Positions 1 through 11,673 of a stretch of DNA of 64,000 nucleotides are shown here, one piece after another. Positions within the stretch are counted from its first letter, which is position 1. Each line of letters starts with the position of its first letter. The translations under genes were made by a program, and so were the position numbers. The stretch is taken from the NCBI RefSeq assembly GCF_002081825.1, contig NZ_MUKU01000012.1:1-64000 (forward strand). The letters are read 5' to 3'. This stretch comes from Chromobacterium haemolyticum (GTDB lineage Bacteria; Pseudomonadota; Gammaproteobacteria; Burkholderiales; Chromobacteriaceae). A model generated the notes under the pieces. It made no database searches and had not been told where the DNA came from. It was given only the letters and a program-made list of their open reading frames with translations.

Positions 1-64
1 TCAGCGGGTCTCCTAGCTTGGACAGTTTGCTTTCACGTTCTTCGGCGGCGAACAGGCTCTTCAT
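1..64 (-). mobile_element. 5' end of an IS5-family-like transposase gene (truncated by window edge)
   Basis: Reading leftwards from an ATG at 64, the first 21 codons give MKSLFAAEERESKLSKLGDPL, which resembles the N-terminus of IS5-group DDE transposases (a short basic lead ending in a LGDPL-type motif). The rest lies outside the window, so catalytic residues cannot be checked. No convincing terminal inverted repeat was found between 64 and 200. Confidence 0.5.
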
Positions 65-301
65 GGGTGTGTCTCGGTCAGGGGGCAGGTCAGATCATGC
101 CAGAACGGGAGGTTTCTGGAAGTCCCCATAACGATCGAAAGGCTGATTTTGCCGCGACAAGATGACGCCAAAATGTCCCGCTAACGGATATTACGTATTT
201 CATTCACGCGCTTGATCGCATATACCTCAAACACCCCGCCCCGAGGCCCTCCCAGCCGGCCTATAGTCAAGGGCTCCGCCAGCTGGTTCAAAGGAAAGCA
301 C

Positions 302-1088
302 ATGCTCTGGGACCCCGGGCCGCCCCCGCCTTTCTCCACCTTGTTCGAGAGCGCTCCGCTGGCCAGCTACCAGGCTCTCCCGGCCAAATTCCGCTTGGAA
401 TGGGGACCCATCTACTACAGAGGCCGCCTGGATGGCAGCGCCAAGGTGCTGATCGTGGGACAGGACCCGTCCGCCGACGAAAACCTGGCGCGTCGCGCCA
501 TGGTCGGCACCGCCGGCCAACGGGTACAGGGTTTTCTGCGCAAGCTGGGCCTGGACCGCTCCTACGTGATCGTCAACGCCAGCCTGTACAGCATCTACGG
601 CCAGTTCGACTCGGAGATGGCTGGCTTCATGGACCAGGCCGCGGTGCGGGCCTGGCGCAATCAGCTGCTGGACCAACTCAAACATCCCGGCCTGCAGGCG
701 GTGATCGGCTTTGGCAAGGCGGCGGCCAAGGTGCTGGAGGATTGGCCCGGCGCCGCCTCCTTCAAAGCCGCGCAGCGGCTGTTTCAGCCGCAGCACCCCA
801 CCGCGCGCGCCAAGCGCGCTGCTCAAATCCTGGAACCAAACACTGGCCGCGCTGGCACCGCTGCTGAGCCCGGACCCCGGCGTCGCGCCGGACCCCTCGC
901 CTTACGAGCTCACGGGCTTTCGCGATCAGGATCTGGCGCGGATTCCGCCCTCGGATCTGCCCTTCGGCATGCCGGCCTGGCTGGGCCAGGGCGACATGGC
1001 CACGCGGGTGATCAAAGGTCAGGCCAAACTGAAAGCCCCGGCCGCCAACGCCTCCATCCTGTGGACGGCACAGGCGGACCTGGGCTGA
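302..1088 (+). pseudogene. Uracil-DNA-glycosylase-superfamily protein, frameshifted
   Basis: From ATG 302 (AAGGAAAG just upstream) the protein reads MLWDPGPPPPF and then KVLIVGQDPSADENLARRAM, the GQDP and A-rich loop typical of family-4/5-like uracil-DNA glycosylases. NASLYSIYGQ and VIGFGKAAAKVLE follow. The frame is lost near 800-815 in a CGCGCGCG tract: the family-like continuation ALLKSWNQTLAALAPLL lies one frame over and runs to a stop at 1088. One extra base or a missing CG dinucleotide would explain it. This is either a disabled base-excision repair gene or a sequencing slip. The next gene follows 18 nt later. Confidence 0.6.
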
Positions 1089-1106
1089 AGCCGAAGGAAG
1101 AACAGA

Positions 1107-2420
1107 ATGAAAAGCTTGGGATGGCTGCTGTGCGCCGCGCTGTTTCCGGCCTATGCCGGGGTGACGGTGGCGCCGGGCGACGGCGAACACCTGGTGATCC
1201 GCGGCCGCCTGGTGCTGGCGGAACAAGAGAGCGACGGCCGGCTGGTACTGGCCGGCGATCGCATCGTCTGCGCCGGCGCGGACTGCGTCGAACCCGCCGG
1301 GGCCACGGTGCTGGAAGTGAGCGAGGGCTACGTCTTTCCCGGCTTCATCGACGCCCACAATCACGTGGCCTACAACGCCCTGCCCAAATGGGCGCCGCCC
1401 AAGCTCTACCAAAACCGCGGGCAATGGCAGCGCGCCGCCTCTTACAAAGCGTTCAAACGGCCCTACGATCAACTGAAGAAAAGCGGCCTGATCTGCGAAA
1501 TGGTGAAATACGGCGAGGCCAAGGCCCTGATCAGCGGCGTCACCACCATCCAGGGATCGCCCGCCGGCCGCTGCCTGCAAGGATTGGTTCGCAACGCGGA
1601 GAACCCTCAATCCGGCTTGCCCGTCTCCTCCGCGCACGTCCGCACCTTCATCCTGGACGTCGGCGGCGCGCCCAAAATCGACTGGAACGCGACCAGCGCC
1701 TTCCTGATCCACGTCGCCGAAGGCGTGGACGCCGACGCGCTGGCGGAATTCACCACGCTCAAAGCCAAGGGCCTGCTCGCCCCCGGCACCGCCGTCATCC
1801 ACGGCACCGCCTTCGGCGACGAGGAGTTCCGTCAGATGGGCATGGCGGGCAGTAAGCTGATCTGGTCCCCGCAAAGCAATCTGGCCTTGTACGGCCGCAC
1901 CACCCGCGTCGACCTCGCCCTGCGCCACGGCGTGCCGGTTTCGCTGGGCGTGGATTGGAACCCCACCGGCAGCGATAATCTGTTCGACGAACTGCGCGTG
2001 GCGGAACGCGTCAATCAACAGCAGTTTCAGGGCGCGATCCGGGAACGGGACTGGGTGGCCATGATCACCAGCCACCCGGCTCAGGCCTTGGCCTTGGACG
2101 ACTACATCGGCGAGCTGCGCGCCGGCCTGAAGGCCGATGTCGTCATCCTGTCCAGCCACGCCGCCACCTCCGGCCAGTCGCTGCTGGACGCCAGGCTGCG
2201 CGACGTGGCCGCGGTGCTGGTGGGCGGCCAGTTGCTATACGGCGACAACGACGCGATGACGGCGGCCGGCCTCGCCGATTGCGACGCTCTGACCGTGGAC
2301 GGCGCGCCCAAGCGGCTCTGCGCGCGAACCCCCAAGACGCCCAAGGGCGAGCAAGGGCTGGGCGACATTCGCGCCGCTCTGCTCAAGGTATACGCCGGCG
2401 TAGCGCCGCTAGCGCCGTGA
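1107..2420 (+). CDS. Secreted/periplasmic amidohydrolase-family protein
   Basis: 437 aa. It begins with a signal peptide (MKSLGWLLCAALFPAYAG) and then the amidohydrolase fold: a beta-sandwich start, the metal-binding GFIDAHNHVAYNAL motif near residue 95, a later histidine in VIHGTAFGDEEF (~230), and SLGVDWNPTGSDNLF (~275) with the usual metal-ligand aspartate. The C-terminal part closes the sandwich (GLKADVVILS, VLVGGQLLYGD). Such enzymes hydrolyse amide or C-N bonds in a TIM barrel; the substrate cannot be told from sequence. AAGGAAGAA upstream of ATG 1107 is a good ribosome-binding site. It lies 18 nt after the glycosylase-like gene and may be cotranscribed with it. Confidence 0.75.
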   Translation: MKSLGWLLCAALFPAYAGVTVAPGDGEHLVIRGRLVLAEQESDGRLVLAGDRIVCAGADCVEPAGATVLEVSEGYVFPGFIDAHNHVAYNALPKWAPPKLYQNRGQWQRAASYKAFKRPYDQLKKSGLICEMVKYGEAKALISGVTTIQGSPAGRCLQGLVRNAENPQSGLPVSSAHVRTFILDVGGAPKIDWNATSAFLIHVAEGVDADALAEFTTLKAKGLLAPGTAVIHGTAFGDEEFRQMGMAGSKLIWSPQSNLALYGRTTRVDLALRHGVPVSLGVDWNPTGSDNLFDELRVAERVNQQQFQGAIRERDWVAMITSHPAQALALDDYIGELRAGLKADVVILSSHAATSGQSLLDARLRDVAAVLVGGQLLYGDNDAMTAAGLADCDALTVDGAPKRLCARTPKTPKGEQGLGDIRAALLKVYAGVAPLAP

Positions 2421-2660
2421 GCGTCCACGCCGCGCCCTGCCTCATCCGCCGTTCAAGCCCTCCGCGCTTCGTGGCAACGTCGGTTCGGAGACGCGTCCGC
2501 ATCCCTCTCCGCAGCCTCCTTCGATTTATTATCCGACGCTTGGAAACCCGAAGCCAGGCAACGGACATTCCATCCCTTCTTGCGAGTCCATATGCTATAA
2601 AACAGCAAAATATGATTCCTTCATAAACACGAAATCCGTTGATTGATGGAGCTTCGACGC

Positions 2661-5755
<3,095 letters not shown>

Positions 5756-5759
<4 letters not shown>

Positions 5760-6856
5760 CGGACTCCGCCCTGGCCTCGCCGCGCCAAACCGTTCTGATC
5801 GTGGACGATACGCCGGAAAACCTCACTTTGCTTTACGGTTTGCTCAAAGATCACTACCGAACCCAAATCGCCAACAGTGGCGAACGCGCGCTGGAACTGC
5901 TGGAGGGCGAAACACTGCCGGACCTGCTGCTGCTGGATGTCATGATGCCCGGCATCGGCGGCTTTGAGACCTGCCGCCAAGTCAAAGCCAATCCGCGCAC
6001 CGCGCGGATCCCGGTGATCTTTCTCACCTCGATGGGCGAAAACGAAAATGAACAGGCCGGCTTCGATGCCGGCGCGGTGGATTACATCATCAAACCCATC
6101 TCGCCCCCCATCGTGCTGGCCCGGGTCAAAACCCATCTGCGGCTCAAAGCCGCCGCGGACTTTCTGGAAGACAAGGCCGCTTTCCTGCAAAGCGAAGTGG
6201 AACGCCGCACGCACGAAGTGCAAGTCGTCCAGGACGTCACCATCCTCGCGCTGGCTTCGCTGGCGGAAACCCGCGACCATGAAACGGGCAACCATCTGCG
6301 CCGGACACAAAACTACGTTCTCGCCTTGTGCACTCAATTGCGCGGCCACCCGCGCTTTCAAGCCGCGCTGGAAGAAGAAACCATCCAAGAGCTGTTCAAA
6401 TCCGCGCCCTTGCACGATATCGGCAAGGTGGGCATTCCGGACCATATCCTGCTCAAACCGGGCAAGTTGACGCCGGAAGAGTTCGAAATCATGAAAACCC
6501 ACACCACCCTGGGGCGCGACACCATCGCCGCGGCGGAGAGACTGTTGAATTCTCCCAGCAGCTTTCTGCGTCACGCCAAGGAGATCGCTTACAGCCATCA
6601 GGAGAAATGGGACGGCAGCGGCTACCCTCAGGGCCTTGTCGGCGACGACATCCCCGTCTCCGCCCGGCTAATGGCGGTGGCGGACGTATACGACGCCTTG
6701 ATTTCCCGCCGCGTCTACAAGCCTCCCTTCCCCCATGAACAGGCGGTCTCCATCATCCGCGAGGGCTGCGGCAGCCATTTCGACCCGGACATCGTCGCCG
6801 CCTTCCTGACCATAACGGAAACGTTCCGCGCCATTGCCGAGCGCTATACCGACTAA
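5756..6856 (+). CDS. Response regulator with HD-GYP domain (cyclic-di-GMP phosphodiesterase)
   Basis: 366 aa. It has an N-terminal receiver domain ([33 protein letters not shown]), a linker helix, and an HD-GYP domain with [15 protein letters not shown], the metal-binding [38 protein letters not shown] and [14 protein letters not shown]. All hallmark HD and GYP residues are present, so it should hydrolyse c-di-GMP when its receiver Asp is phosphorylated. It overlaps the hybrid kinase by 4 nt and is the obvious output partner. The stop TAA at 6854-6856 abuts the first repeat element. Confidence 0.88.
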
Positions 6857-7000
6857 GAACCCGTTTACGATCTGCTGCGCGTCGTGGAACGTTACACGAC
6901 GAGTACCGCATTCAAAATGCTCATGTACCATGTGTACACTCCGCTTTCTCAGCCGTTTTCGTCTTGTCTAGCTCTAGCTCGCGAGATCGTAAACAGGCTC
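6857..7000. repeat. MITE-like inverted-repeat element, copy 1
   Basis: A ~144-bp non-coding element with imperfect terminal inverted repeats: GAACCCGTTTACGATCT at the left, and the complement of GGAGCCTGTTTACGATCT at the right. Most of its length is repeated at 7872-8017 in the same orientation. It directly follows the stop codon of the HD-GYP gene. No reading frame of its own; likely a non-autonomous relic of an IS. Confidence 0.7.
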
Positions 7001-7042
7001 CAAGAACTCGCAAAAACGCGCCGCCATTCGCCCGACAATAAG

Positions 7043-7080
7043 AAAACAGTCCTTGTCGTTTATTCGACACGGACTGTTTT
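7043..7080. terminator. Bidirectional terminator hairpin
   Basis: AAAACAGTCC at 7043-7052 pairs with GGACTGTTTT at 7071-7080, and TGTCG pairs with CGACA inside. The hairpin is flanked by A and T runs, so it can end the kinase/HD-GYP operon from the left and the convergent gene at 7139-7582 from the right. Confidence 0.75.
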
Positions 7081-7138
7081 GCATTCAAACCAAAGCGCCA
7101 TGGCCGCCATCAACGCTTTTCATTTACGGGAACGCCGC

Positions 7139-7582
7139 TTAGGAAAGCAGGGATTTAACGGTGCTGCTGGTTTTATGCTCCACCAGCAAGGGCTCCATGC
7201 TGTCTCTTTTAGTCACGTCCAGATCGTGCTTGGAAATGATTTCCTTCAATTGACAAGCCAATTCCGACATGCTGTACGAACCTGCCTCAATATCGATCAG
7301 CAGGCCATCCACCCGGCTGCGGCTCAAGCGGTTGCTTTTCCACTTGCGCTCAAAGCCCCCGGCGGCAGCCAAGCTGGACAAGGCGGCGGCGATTGAAGTC
7401 AGCACTGTGGAATAACCCTTGAGATCATAGCCTTGCACCTGCAGCAAGCCCCCCACCACCACGCTGCAAAGAATTGATCCGAAAATGGCCGTATGATGGG
7501 CGAAGCTCCAAAGCCGCTGACCTTTGCTAAACCAGTTTCGCCATCTCATGGCTTCCTGCCTGAGCGCCTCTTTATCCATCAT
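7139..7582 (-). CDS. Two-TM membrane protein, SLATT/DUF4231-like
   Basis: 147 aa, starting at ATG 7582 (MMDKEALRQ), which has GAGGAAAT 5 nt upstream; a start further out lacks a site. Two hydrophobic helices (AIFGSILCSVVVGGLLQV and LTSIAAALSSLAAAGG) are followed by FERKWKSNRLSRSRVDGLL and an amphipathic C-terminal tail. This 2TM plus helical layout resembles SLATT/DUF4231 proteins, which often act as membrane effectors in nucleotide-sensing defence systems, but no sensor or synthase gene is adjacent. The gene lies between two MITE-like copies, which suggests it was brought in. Function is unproven. Confidence 0.6.
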   Translation of the reverse strand: MMDKEALRQEAMRWRNWFSKGQRLWSFAHHTAIFGSILCSVVVGGLLQVQGYDLKGYSTVLTSIAAALSSLAAAGGFERKWKSNRLSRSRVDGLLIDIEAGSYSMSELACQLKEIISKHDLDVTKRDSMEPLLVEHKTSSTVKSLLS

Positions 7583-8195
7583 ATTTCCTCCTCGCTGAGA
7601 AGTACGCATTTGCGGCCAGTCATGAAGTCAACATAGTCAATCCAACTGAAGTTGCAAATATTGACGCGTAAAAAGCCCATTATTTTGAAATTGCCCCCCC
7701 GTCTTCAGCGCTTGATGGAAAACGCTTAAACACTAAAGTTTTCGGAAAGCTCCTTTCATACATGAAAATAGGATAATAGAAACCCGGAACGTCCCACTCC
7801 ATTGCGCATCAATAAAACTACCAATCTAGACCACGGTCTTGATTTCCGATAGCCTGACTTCACCCTCTCTTGGAACCTGTTTACGATCTGCTGCGCGTTG
7901 TGGAGCGTTACACGGTGAGTACCGCTTCGAAATGCCCATGTACCACTCGACCATTCCGCTTTCTCAGCCGTTTTCGCCTTGTCTCGTTCTAGCTCGCGAG
8001 ATCGTAAACACGTTCTTAAGGCACCGGCTTACTCAAGAGAAACGCTAAATCTGTTTCAAGCAGAGTCATATGACAAGCATCATCTCTCGCCGGTCTCGCC
8101 GTCCGCTCCTGACCCGACAGCGGTTGAATTCGTACAAAAAAGGCCGCGGAACTAGCCTTGGGCGCGCATTGTCTATATAATCTGAATTCTTATCT
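7583..8195. other. Gene-poor stretch between the 2TM gene and ssrA
   Basis: No supported gene here. It is more AT-rich than its surroundings and holds the second repeat element (7872-8017). A sigma70-type -10 (TATAAT, 8176-8181) lies just before the tmRNA; no clear -35 at standard spacing was found. Confidence 0.5.
7872..8017. repeat. MITE-like inverted-repeat element, copy 2
   Basis: It begins GGAACCTGTTTACGATCT and ends with AGATCGTAAACACGTTCTT, so the ends are inverted repeats of about 18 bp. The interior (GCTGCGCG, then GCTTTCTCAGCCGTTTTCG) matches copy 1 at 6857-7000 in order and orientation with scattered substitutions. Together the copies bracket the 2TM membrane-protein gene. Confidence 0.7.
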
Positions 8196-8560
8196 GGGGG
8201 CGACCTGGTTTCGACGAGGGTTGCGAAGCAGATGAGGGCATACCGGGATTTCAGTCACCCCGTAAAACACTGAGTTTATTTAGTCGCAAACGACGAAACT
8301 TACGCTCTGGCAGCCTAAGGGCTAGCTAGACACTACAACGGTTCGCAGATGGGCCGGGGGCGTCAAAACCCTGTAGTGTCACTTTACATCTGCTAGTGCT
8401 ATGTCGGGTTACTTGGCATAGTGCGAAACAATAGGTAACTCGCCAAAGCCCAGCCTGTCCGTCGGCGTGGCAGCGGTTAAATCCAAATGACACGACTAAG
8501 TATGTAGAACTCACTGTAGAGGACTTTCGGACGCGGGTTCGATTCCCGCCGCCTCCACCA
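8196..8560 (+). ncRNA. ssrA: tmRNA (SsrA)
   Basis: The 5' end GGGGGCGACCTGGTTTCGAC and the 3' end GGTTCGATTCCCGCCGCCTC followed by CACCA form the tRNA-like domain with an encoded CCA. The resume and tag region GCAAACGACGAA... (8286-8318) codes for ANDETYALAA and a stop. tmRNA with SmpB rescues stalled ribosomes and tags the peptide for proteolysis. The length of 365 nt is normal. This tag sequence fits Neisseriales. Confidence 0.95.
8541..8560 (+). other. Probable left attachment site core (attL) at the ssrA 3' end
   Basis: Everything to the right of the tmRNA is phage-like, and a tyrosine integrase lies at the far right end, so the ssrA 3' end (GATTCCCGCCGCCTCCACCA) is the likely crossover core. 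The second copy should lie just past the integrase, beyond 64000, and cannot be seen here. Confidence 0.55.
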
Positions 8561-8594
8561 CCAATTCATAGCAAAATCAATTGCTTACGAAACA

Positions 8595-8622
8595 AAGCCC
8601 CGTTCACACGGGGCTTTTTTTT
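8595..8622 (+). terminator. Rho-independent terminator after ssrA
   Basis: AAGCCCCG (8595-8602), a TTCACA loop, CGGGGCTT (8609-8616) and then a T run. It ends tmRNA transcription and lies past the putative crossover, so it may be phage-supplied. Confidence 0.8.
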
Positions 8623-8809
8623 GGGCTATTTGGGGTGGGTTGGTCAGCCTTTTGGTCAGCTTTCCCCAAGCCCTTTTCTCCCTAGCTTTCCACCGTCCCA
8701 AGATGCATATCAACGGGCGGCGCACAGCCGCTATCAGCATCGCATGCCATTCCATCCGGGACAAGTGCCTCCATCGACCAACACCGCCGGGTAATCCTTC
8801 TGTACTCGG

Positions 8810-8858
8810 TTGACTTCCCGCATCCATCATGTAATTTGAATTTGTACGCATTCAAATT
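8810..8858 (+). promoter_or_regulatory. umuDC promoter with a perfect 9-bp inverted repeat
   Basis: TTGACT (8810-8815) and TAATTT (8832-8837) with 16-bp spacing form a plausible promoter. A perfect dyad AATTTGAAT-N8-ATTCAAATT (8833-8841 and 8850-8858) overlaps the -10 and ends 8 nt before the umuD ATG. No LexA box of the CTGT-N8-ACAG type is visible, so a different repressor may control this operon. The rest of 8561-8866 shows no gene. Confidence 0.55.
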
Positions 8859-8866
8859 TAACGACC

Positions 8867-9292
8867 ATGATTTCACATCCATCTAGCCGGCCAGCCGCCG
8901 GCGGCCTACTGCTGCCCGTCGCCGCCGCCCCGGTGCGCGCCGGCTTCCCCTCCCCGGCTGATGACTACCTCGACGACGCCATCAGCCTAGACGGCTATCT
9001 GATCAGCGACCCGGCCGCGACGTTCCTCGTCCGCGTCCGCGGCGACTCCATGCGCGGTGCCGGCATCGATGAAGGGGATCTACTGGTAGTGGACAAAGGG
9101 CTGACGGCAAATCACGGTGACATCGTGATCGCCGTGCTCGACGGCGAGTTCACCGTCAAGCGCTTGCACCGCGTGCGCGGCCGCTGCGCGCTGATCGCCG
9201 AGAACCCGGCCTACCCTCCGATCCGACTGGCCGATGGCCAGGAGCTGGAAGTGTGGGGCGTGGTGCGCGGCTGCGTGAAGAGGTTCCGCTGA
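8867..9292 (+). CDS. umuD: UmuD-like SOS mutagenesis protein (S24 autoprotease)
   Basis: 141 aa. It has the RecA-stimulated cleavage site Ala-Gly in [13 protein letters not shown] near residue 25, the nucleophile Ser in [12 protein letters not shown] and the general-base Lys in [11 protein letters not shown]. After self-cleavage UmuD' partners with UmuC to form the translesion polymerase. The stop overlaps the umuC start (TGATG). It is the first gene right of the ssrA attachment site, so it probably belongs to the prophage. Confidence 0.85.
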   Translation: MISHPSSRPAAGGLLLPVAAAPVRAGFPSPADDYLDDAISLDGYLISDPAATFLVRVRGDSMRGAGIDEGDLLVVDKGLTANHGDIVIAVLDGEFTVKRLHRVRGRCALIAENPAYPPIRLADGQELEVWGVVRGCVKRFR

Positions 9293-10548
9293 TGTTCGCC
9301 CTGGTGGATGGCAACTCCTTCTATGCGTCCTGCGAGCGGGTGTTTCGCCCCGACCTCGCCGGCCGGCCGATTGTAGTGCTGAGCAACAACGACGGCTGTG
9401 TCGTCGCCGCCAGCGCGGAGGCCAAGGCGTTGGGCCTGAAAATGTTCGGGCCGTTCTTCGAGATCGCCGGGCTCTGCCGGCGGCACCGCGTAGCCGTGTT
9501 CAGTTCGAACTACGCACTCTACGGCGACATGAGCCACCGCATGATGCGCGTGCTGTCCGAGTTCGCCACGGAGCAAGAAATCTATTCTATAGATGAGTGC
9601 TTTCTAGGCATGGACGGCATGCCGGATCTGGACAGCCACGGCCACCGCATCCGGCAAGCAGTGCTGCAACGGGTCGGCATCCCGACATGCGTCGGGTTCG
9701 GCACGTCCAAGACGATGGCGAAGCTGGCAAACCGCGTGGCGAAGAAGCGCGCCGAATGGGGCGGCGTGTTCGCGTGGGACTGGCTGAGCGCGGCCGAGGC
9801 CGACGAGCTGATGGGGCAGATCCCGGTCGGCGACATCTGGGGGATTGGCGGCCGGTTGACCGAGAAGCTGGGCGCGATGGGCATCACCACCGCGCTGCAG
9901 CTCAAGCGCGCCGACCCGCGCCGGATCAAGCGCGCGTTCTCGGTGGTGGTGGAGCGGACGGTGCAGGAACTGAACGGCGTCAGCTGCCTGGCGCTGGAGG
10001 ACGTAGCGCCGGCCAAGCAGCAGATTATCGCCTCGCGCTCGTTCAGCGAGAAAGTCACCGACCTGGCCACCCTGGCAGCATCGGTGGCGCACCATGCCGC
10101 CCGCGGCGCCGAGAAGCTGCGCCAGCAGCACAGCGTGGCCAAGCTCGTGGCAGTGCAGATCATGACCAGCCCGTTTGCCGACACGCCGCAATACCGGCCC
10201 TATATCGTCGTGCCGCTTGTCCAGCCGAGCAGCGACACGCTGCTGATCACCAAAGCGGCGCTGGCCGGCCTGCGTCACGTCTTCCGGCCGGGCTTCCGAT
10301 ATCACAAGGCCGGCATCATGCTGCTGGAGATCGGCGACGAAGGCGTACAGCAGTCGGACCTGTTCGCCGCGCCGCCGGATCCGCGCCGAGCGCGGTTGAT
10401 GGCCGCCATGGACAAGATCAACCGGGACTGGGGACGCGGCACGCTGCGCACCGCCGCCGAGCAGCTGACAGCCGACTGGCACATGCGCCAGGATTTGAGG
10501 TCCAACAGATATACAACCAGTTGGGAGGAGCTATTGACCGTTTCTTAA
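9292..10548 (+). CDS. umuC: UmuC-like Y-family DNA polymerase V catalytic subunit
   Basis: 418 aa from ATG 9292 ([18 protein letters not shown]); a longer start would overlap umuD needlessly. Y-family motifs are complete: the catalytic Asp in [24 protein letters not shown], and [10 protein letters not shown] with the Asp-Glu pair near residue 100. [20 protein letters not shown] and the helix-hairpin-helix [14 protein letters not shown] follow. The C-terminal little-finger part ([10 protein letters not shown]) is full length. It is translationally coupled to umuD and runs tail to tail with the gene at 10545-10967. Confidence 0.88.
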   Translation: MFALVDGNSFYASCERVFRPDLAGRPIVVLSNNDGCVVAASAEAKALGLKMFGPFFEIAGLCRRHRVAVFSSNYALYGDMSHRMMRVLSEFATEQEIYSIDECFLGMDGMPDLDSHGHRIRQAVLQRVGIPTCVGFGTSKTMAKLANRVAKKRAEWGGVFAWDWLSAAEADELMGQIPVGDIWGIGGRLTEKLGAMGITTALQLKRADPRRIKRAFSVVVERTVQELNGVSCLALEDVAPAKQQIIASRSFSEKVTDLATLAASVAHHAARGAEKLRQQHSVAKLVAVQIMTSPFADTPQYRPYIVVPLVQPSSDTLLITKAALAGLRHVFRPGFRYHKAGIMLLEIGDEGVQQSDLFAAPPDPRRARLMAAMDKINRDWGRGTLRTAAEQLTADWHMRQDLRSNRYTTSWEELLTVS

Positions 10549-10967
10549 TGGCATTGGTTACCCAACCCTATAATAACTGTTGCCACCAAAGCGGCGATCC
10601 AAAAAATCAATGTGACAGACGTTCTAAGCTTATTTCTTGTCTCAGTACTATGAAAGTGCTCCCAGCCGGTCGCGTACTGATTTTGAGAGGCCATCTCAGC
10701 CTCAATTTTTTTTATGTAAGTACTCAAACGGCGTAAATGCTGCCCTATGGTGAAACACCTGAGCCCGCTGAATGAAATAATCATCGTAGGCACGAACCAC
10801 GCCAACCATATTACTGAGGAGCTAAATTTGGTAGTCGATAACCAAGAGTAAATTATGGCTGAGGCAAACAAAGCCTGTCGCTCTACGTTTGACAGTTCGG
10901 CCACAGCGGTTTCAACTTCCTTGCGAAGGGTTAGATACTCCTCTTTCATGAAGTCTGATTTATCCAT
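10545..10967 (-). CDS. Small phage membrane protein of unknown function (2-3 TM)
   Basis: 140 aa from ATG 10967 ([10 protein letters not shown]), chosen because GAGGAGAGAGG lies just upstream. An acidic amphipathic helix ([14 protein letters not shown]) is followed by hydrophobic segments [29 protein letters not shown] and [18 protein letters not shown]. It is the last gene of the late minus-strand run and overlaps the SRAP gene by 8 nt. It is relatively AT-rich, so it may be a moron; a role in lysogenic conversion or exclusion is only a guess. Confidence 0.6.
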   Translation of the reverse strand: MDKSDFMKEEYLTLRKEVETAVAELSNVERQALFASAIIYSWLSTTKFSSSVIWLAWFVPTMIISFSGLRCFTIGQHLRRLSTYIKKIEAEMASQNQYATGWEHFHSTETRNKLRTSVTLIFWIAALVATVIIGLGNQCH

Positions 10968-11610
10968 TGCCTCTCTCCTCTCCATTTGCTCCGGTCATCC
11001 GTTGCGCTGGCTCTGCGCACATTAATTCAGCGGGAAACAGCGCCAGCATCGCCCGCGCCTGCTCCGGTTCGCGGCACGCAAGCCAGTCGCCGAACCGCTC
11101 GCGCGGCAGGATTACCAGTGAGCGCTTTTCGTCACCCGGCTTGTGCATGCGCTTCATCAGAGGATGCTCGTCTGCGTTGATCGTGATCTGCGTGAACGCA
11201 TGCGAGACGCCGCCGTCCGGCTCCTGCCACTCTCGCCACATACCGGCCACAGCAAAGGGCTCGCCGCTGGCCATGCTGATACGGGTGCGCACTGCTTTGC
11301 CTGACTCATAACACGGCTCGAAAAAAGCCAGCATCGGCACTATGCAAAGCTGGCACCGGCGCCACGCGCCTTTGTACGTCGGCTTCTCCCCTATCGTTTC
11401 GGCTCGCGCGTTCATCGTTGTCAGCCGCACGCCCGGCGGCAGGTGCGGTTTGGGGATAAAGCCGTAACTGGCCATCAGTAGGCCGGCCGCGGTGATGATG
11501 GGCGCGGGGTAGTCCTGCCAAGTCTCGGCGCGCCACTCCAAGCCGGCGGCGTCCAGGCCGAAGCCGTCCAGCAATTGGCGGTGGGTGGGAGGGGTGAAGT
11601 TGACGCACAT
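10960..11610 (-). CDS. SRAP-domain (YedK/HMCES-like) abasic-site protein
   Basis: 216 aa. The initiator Met is followed by Cys2 (MCVNFTPPT), the residue that crosslinks to abasic sites in SRAP proteins. MNARAET (~90), FFEPCYE (~120, in place of the usual FYEW) and ADEHPLMKRMHKPGDEKRS (~165, carrying the conserved His region) follow. Such proteins shield abasic sites in single-stranded DNA. With umuDC nearby, the left end of the prophage is rich in DNA-damage functions. Its start abuts a strong inverted repeat. Confidence 0.8.
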   Translation of the reverse strand: MCVNFTPPTHRQLLDGFGLDAAGLEWRAETWQDYPAPIITAAGLLMASYGFIPKPHLPPGVRLTTMNARAETIGEKPTYKGAWRRCQLCIVPMLAFFEPCYESGKAVRTRISMASGEPFAVAGMWREWQEPDGGVSHAFTQITINADEHPLMKRMHKPGDEKRSLVILPRERFGDWLACREPEQARAMLALFPAELMCAEPAQRMTGANGEERGNG

Positions 11611-11640
11611 GCTGGAATCCGGTGGTTGCCAGATTCCAGC
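11611..11640. promoter_or_regulatory. 9-bp perfect inverted repeat abutting the SRAP start codon
   Basis: GCTGGAATC (11611-11619) and GATTCCAGC (11632-11640) are separated by 12 nt and end exactly at the SRAP ATG, leaving no normal Shine-Dalgarno. It could be an operator or an mRNA hairpin governing SRAP translation. Confidence 0.5.
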
Positions 11641-11673
11641 ATAGACATCACTCGACCATAGACATCACTCGAC
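11640..11673. repeat. 17-bp tandem duplication at the end of Rz
   Basis: CATAGACATCACTCGAC occurs twice in a row (11640-11656, 11657-11673). The second copy covers the Rz stop codon, so the duplication copied the stop region into the intergenic gap. Confidence 0.8.

Noticed and set aside
762-2159. 465-codon minus-strand frame opposite the amidohydrolase
   Set aside because: Low-complexity composition and opposite a gene with clear motifs and signal peptide.
8196-8560. Ordinary tRNA gene at the integration site
   Set aside because: The full tmRNA structure and tag coding sequence identify ssrA.
8800-8866. LexA box upstream of umuDC
   Set aside because: CTGT at 8799-8802 has no ACAG partner at the right distance; the only strong dyad is AATTTGAAT-N8-ATTCAAATT.
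8651-8882. Possible genes on the minus strand between ssrA and umuD
   Set aside because: Short frames without ribosome-binding sites that cross the ssrA terminator or the umuD promoter.
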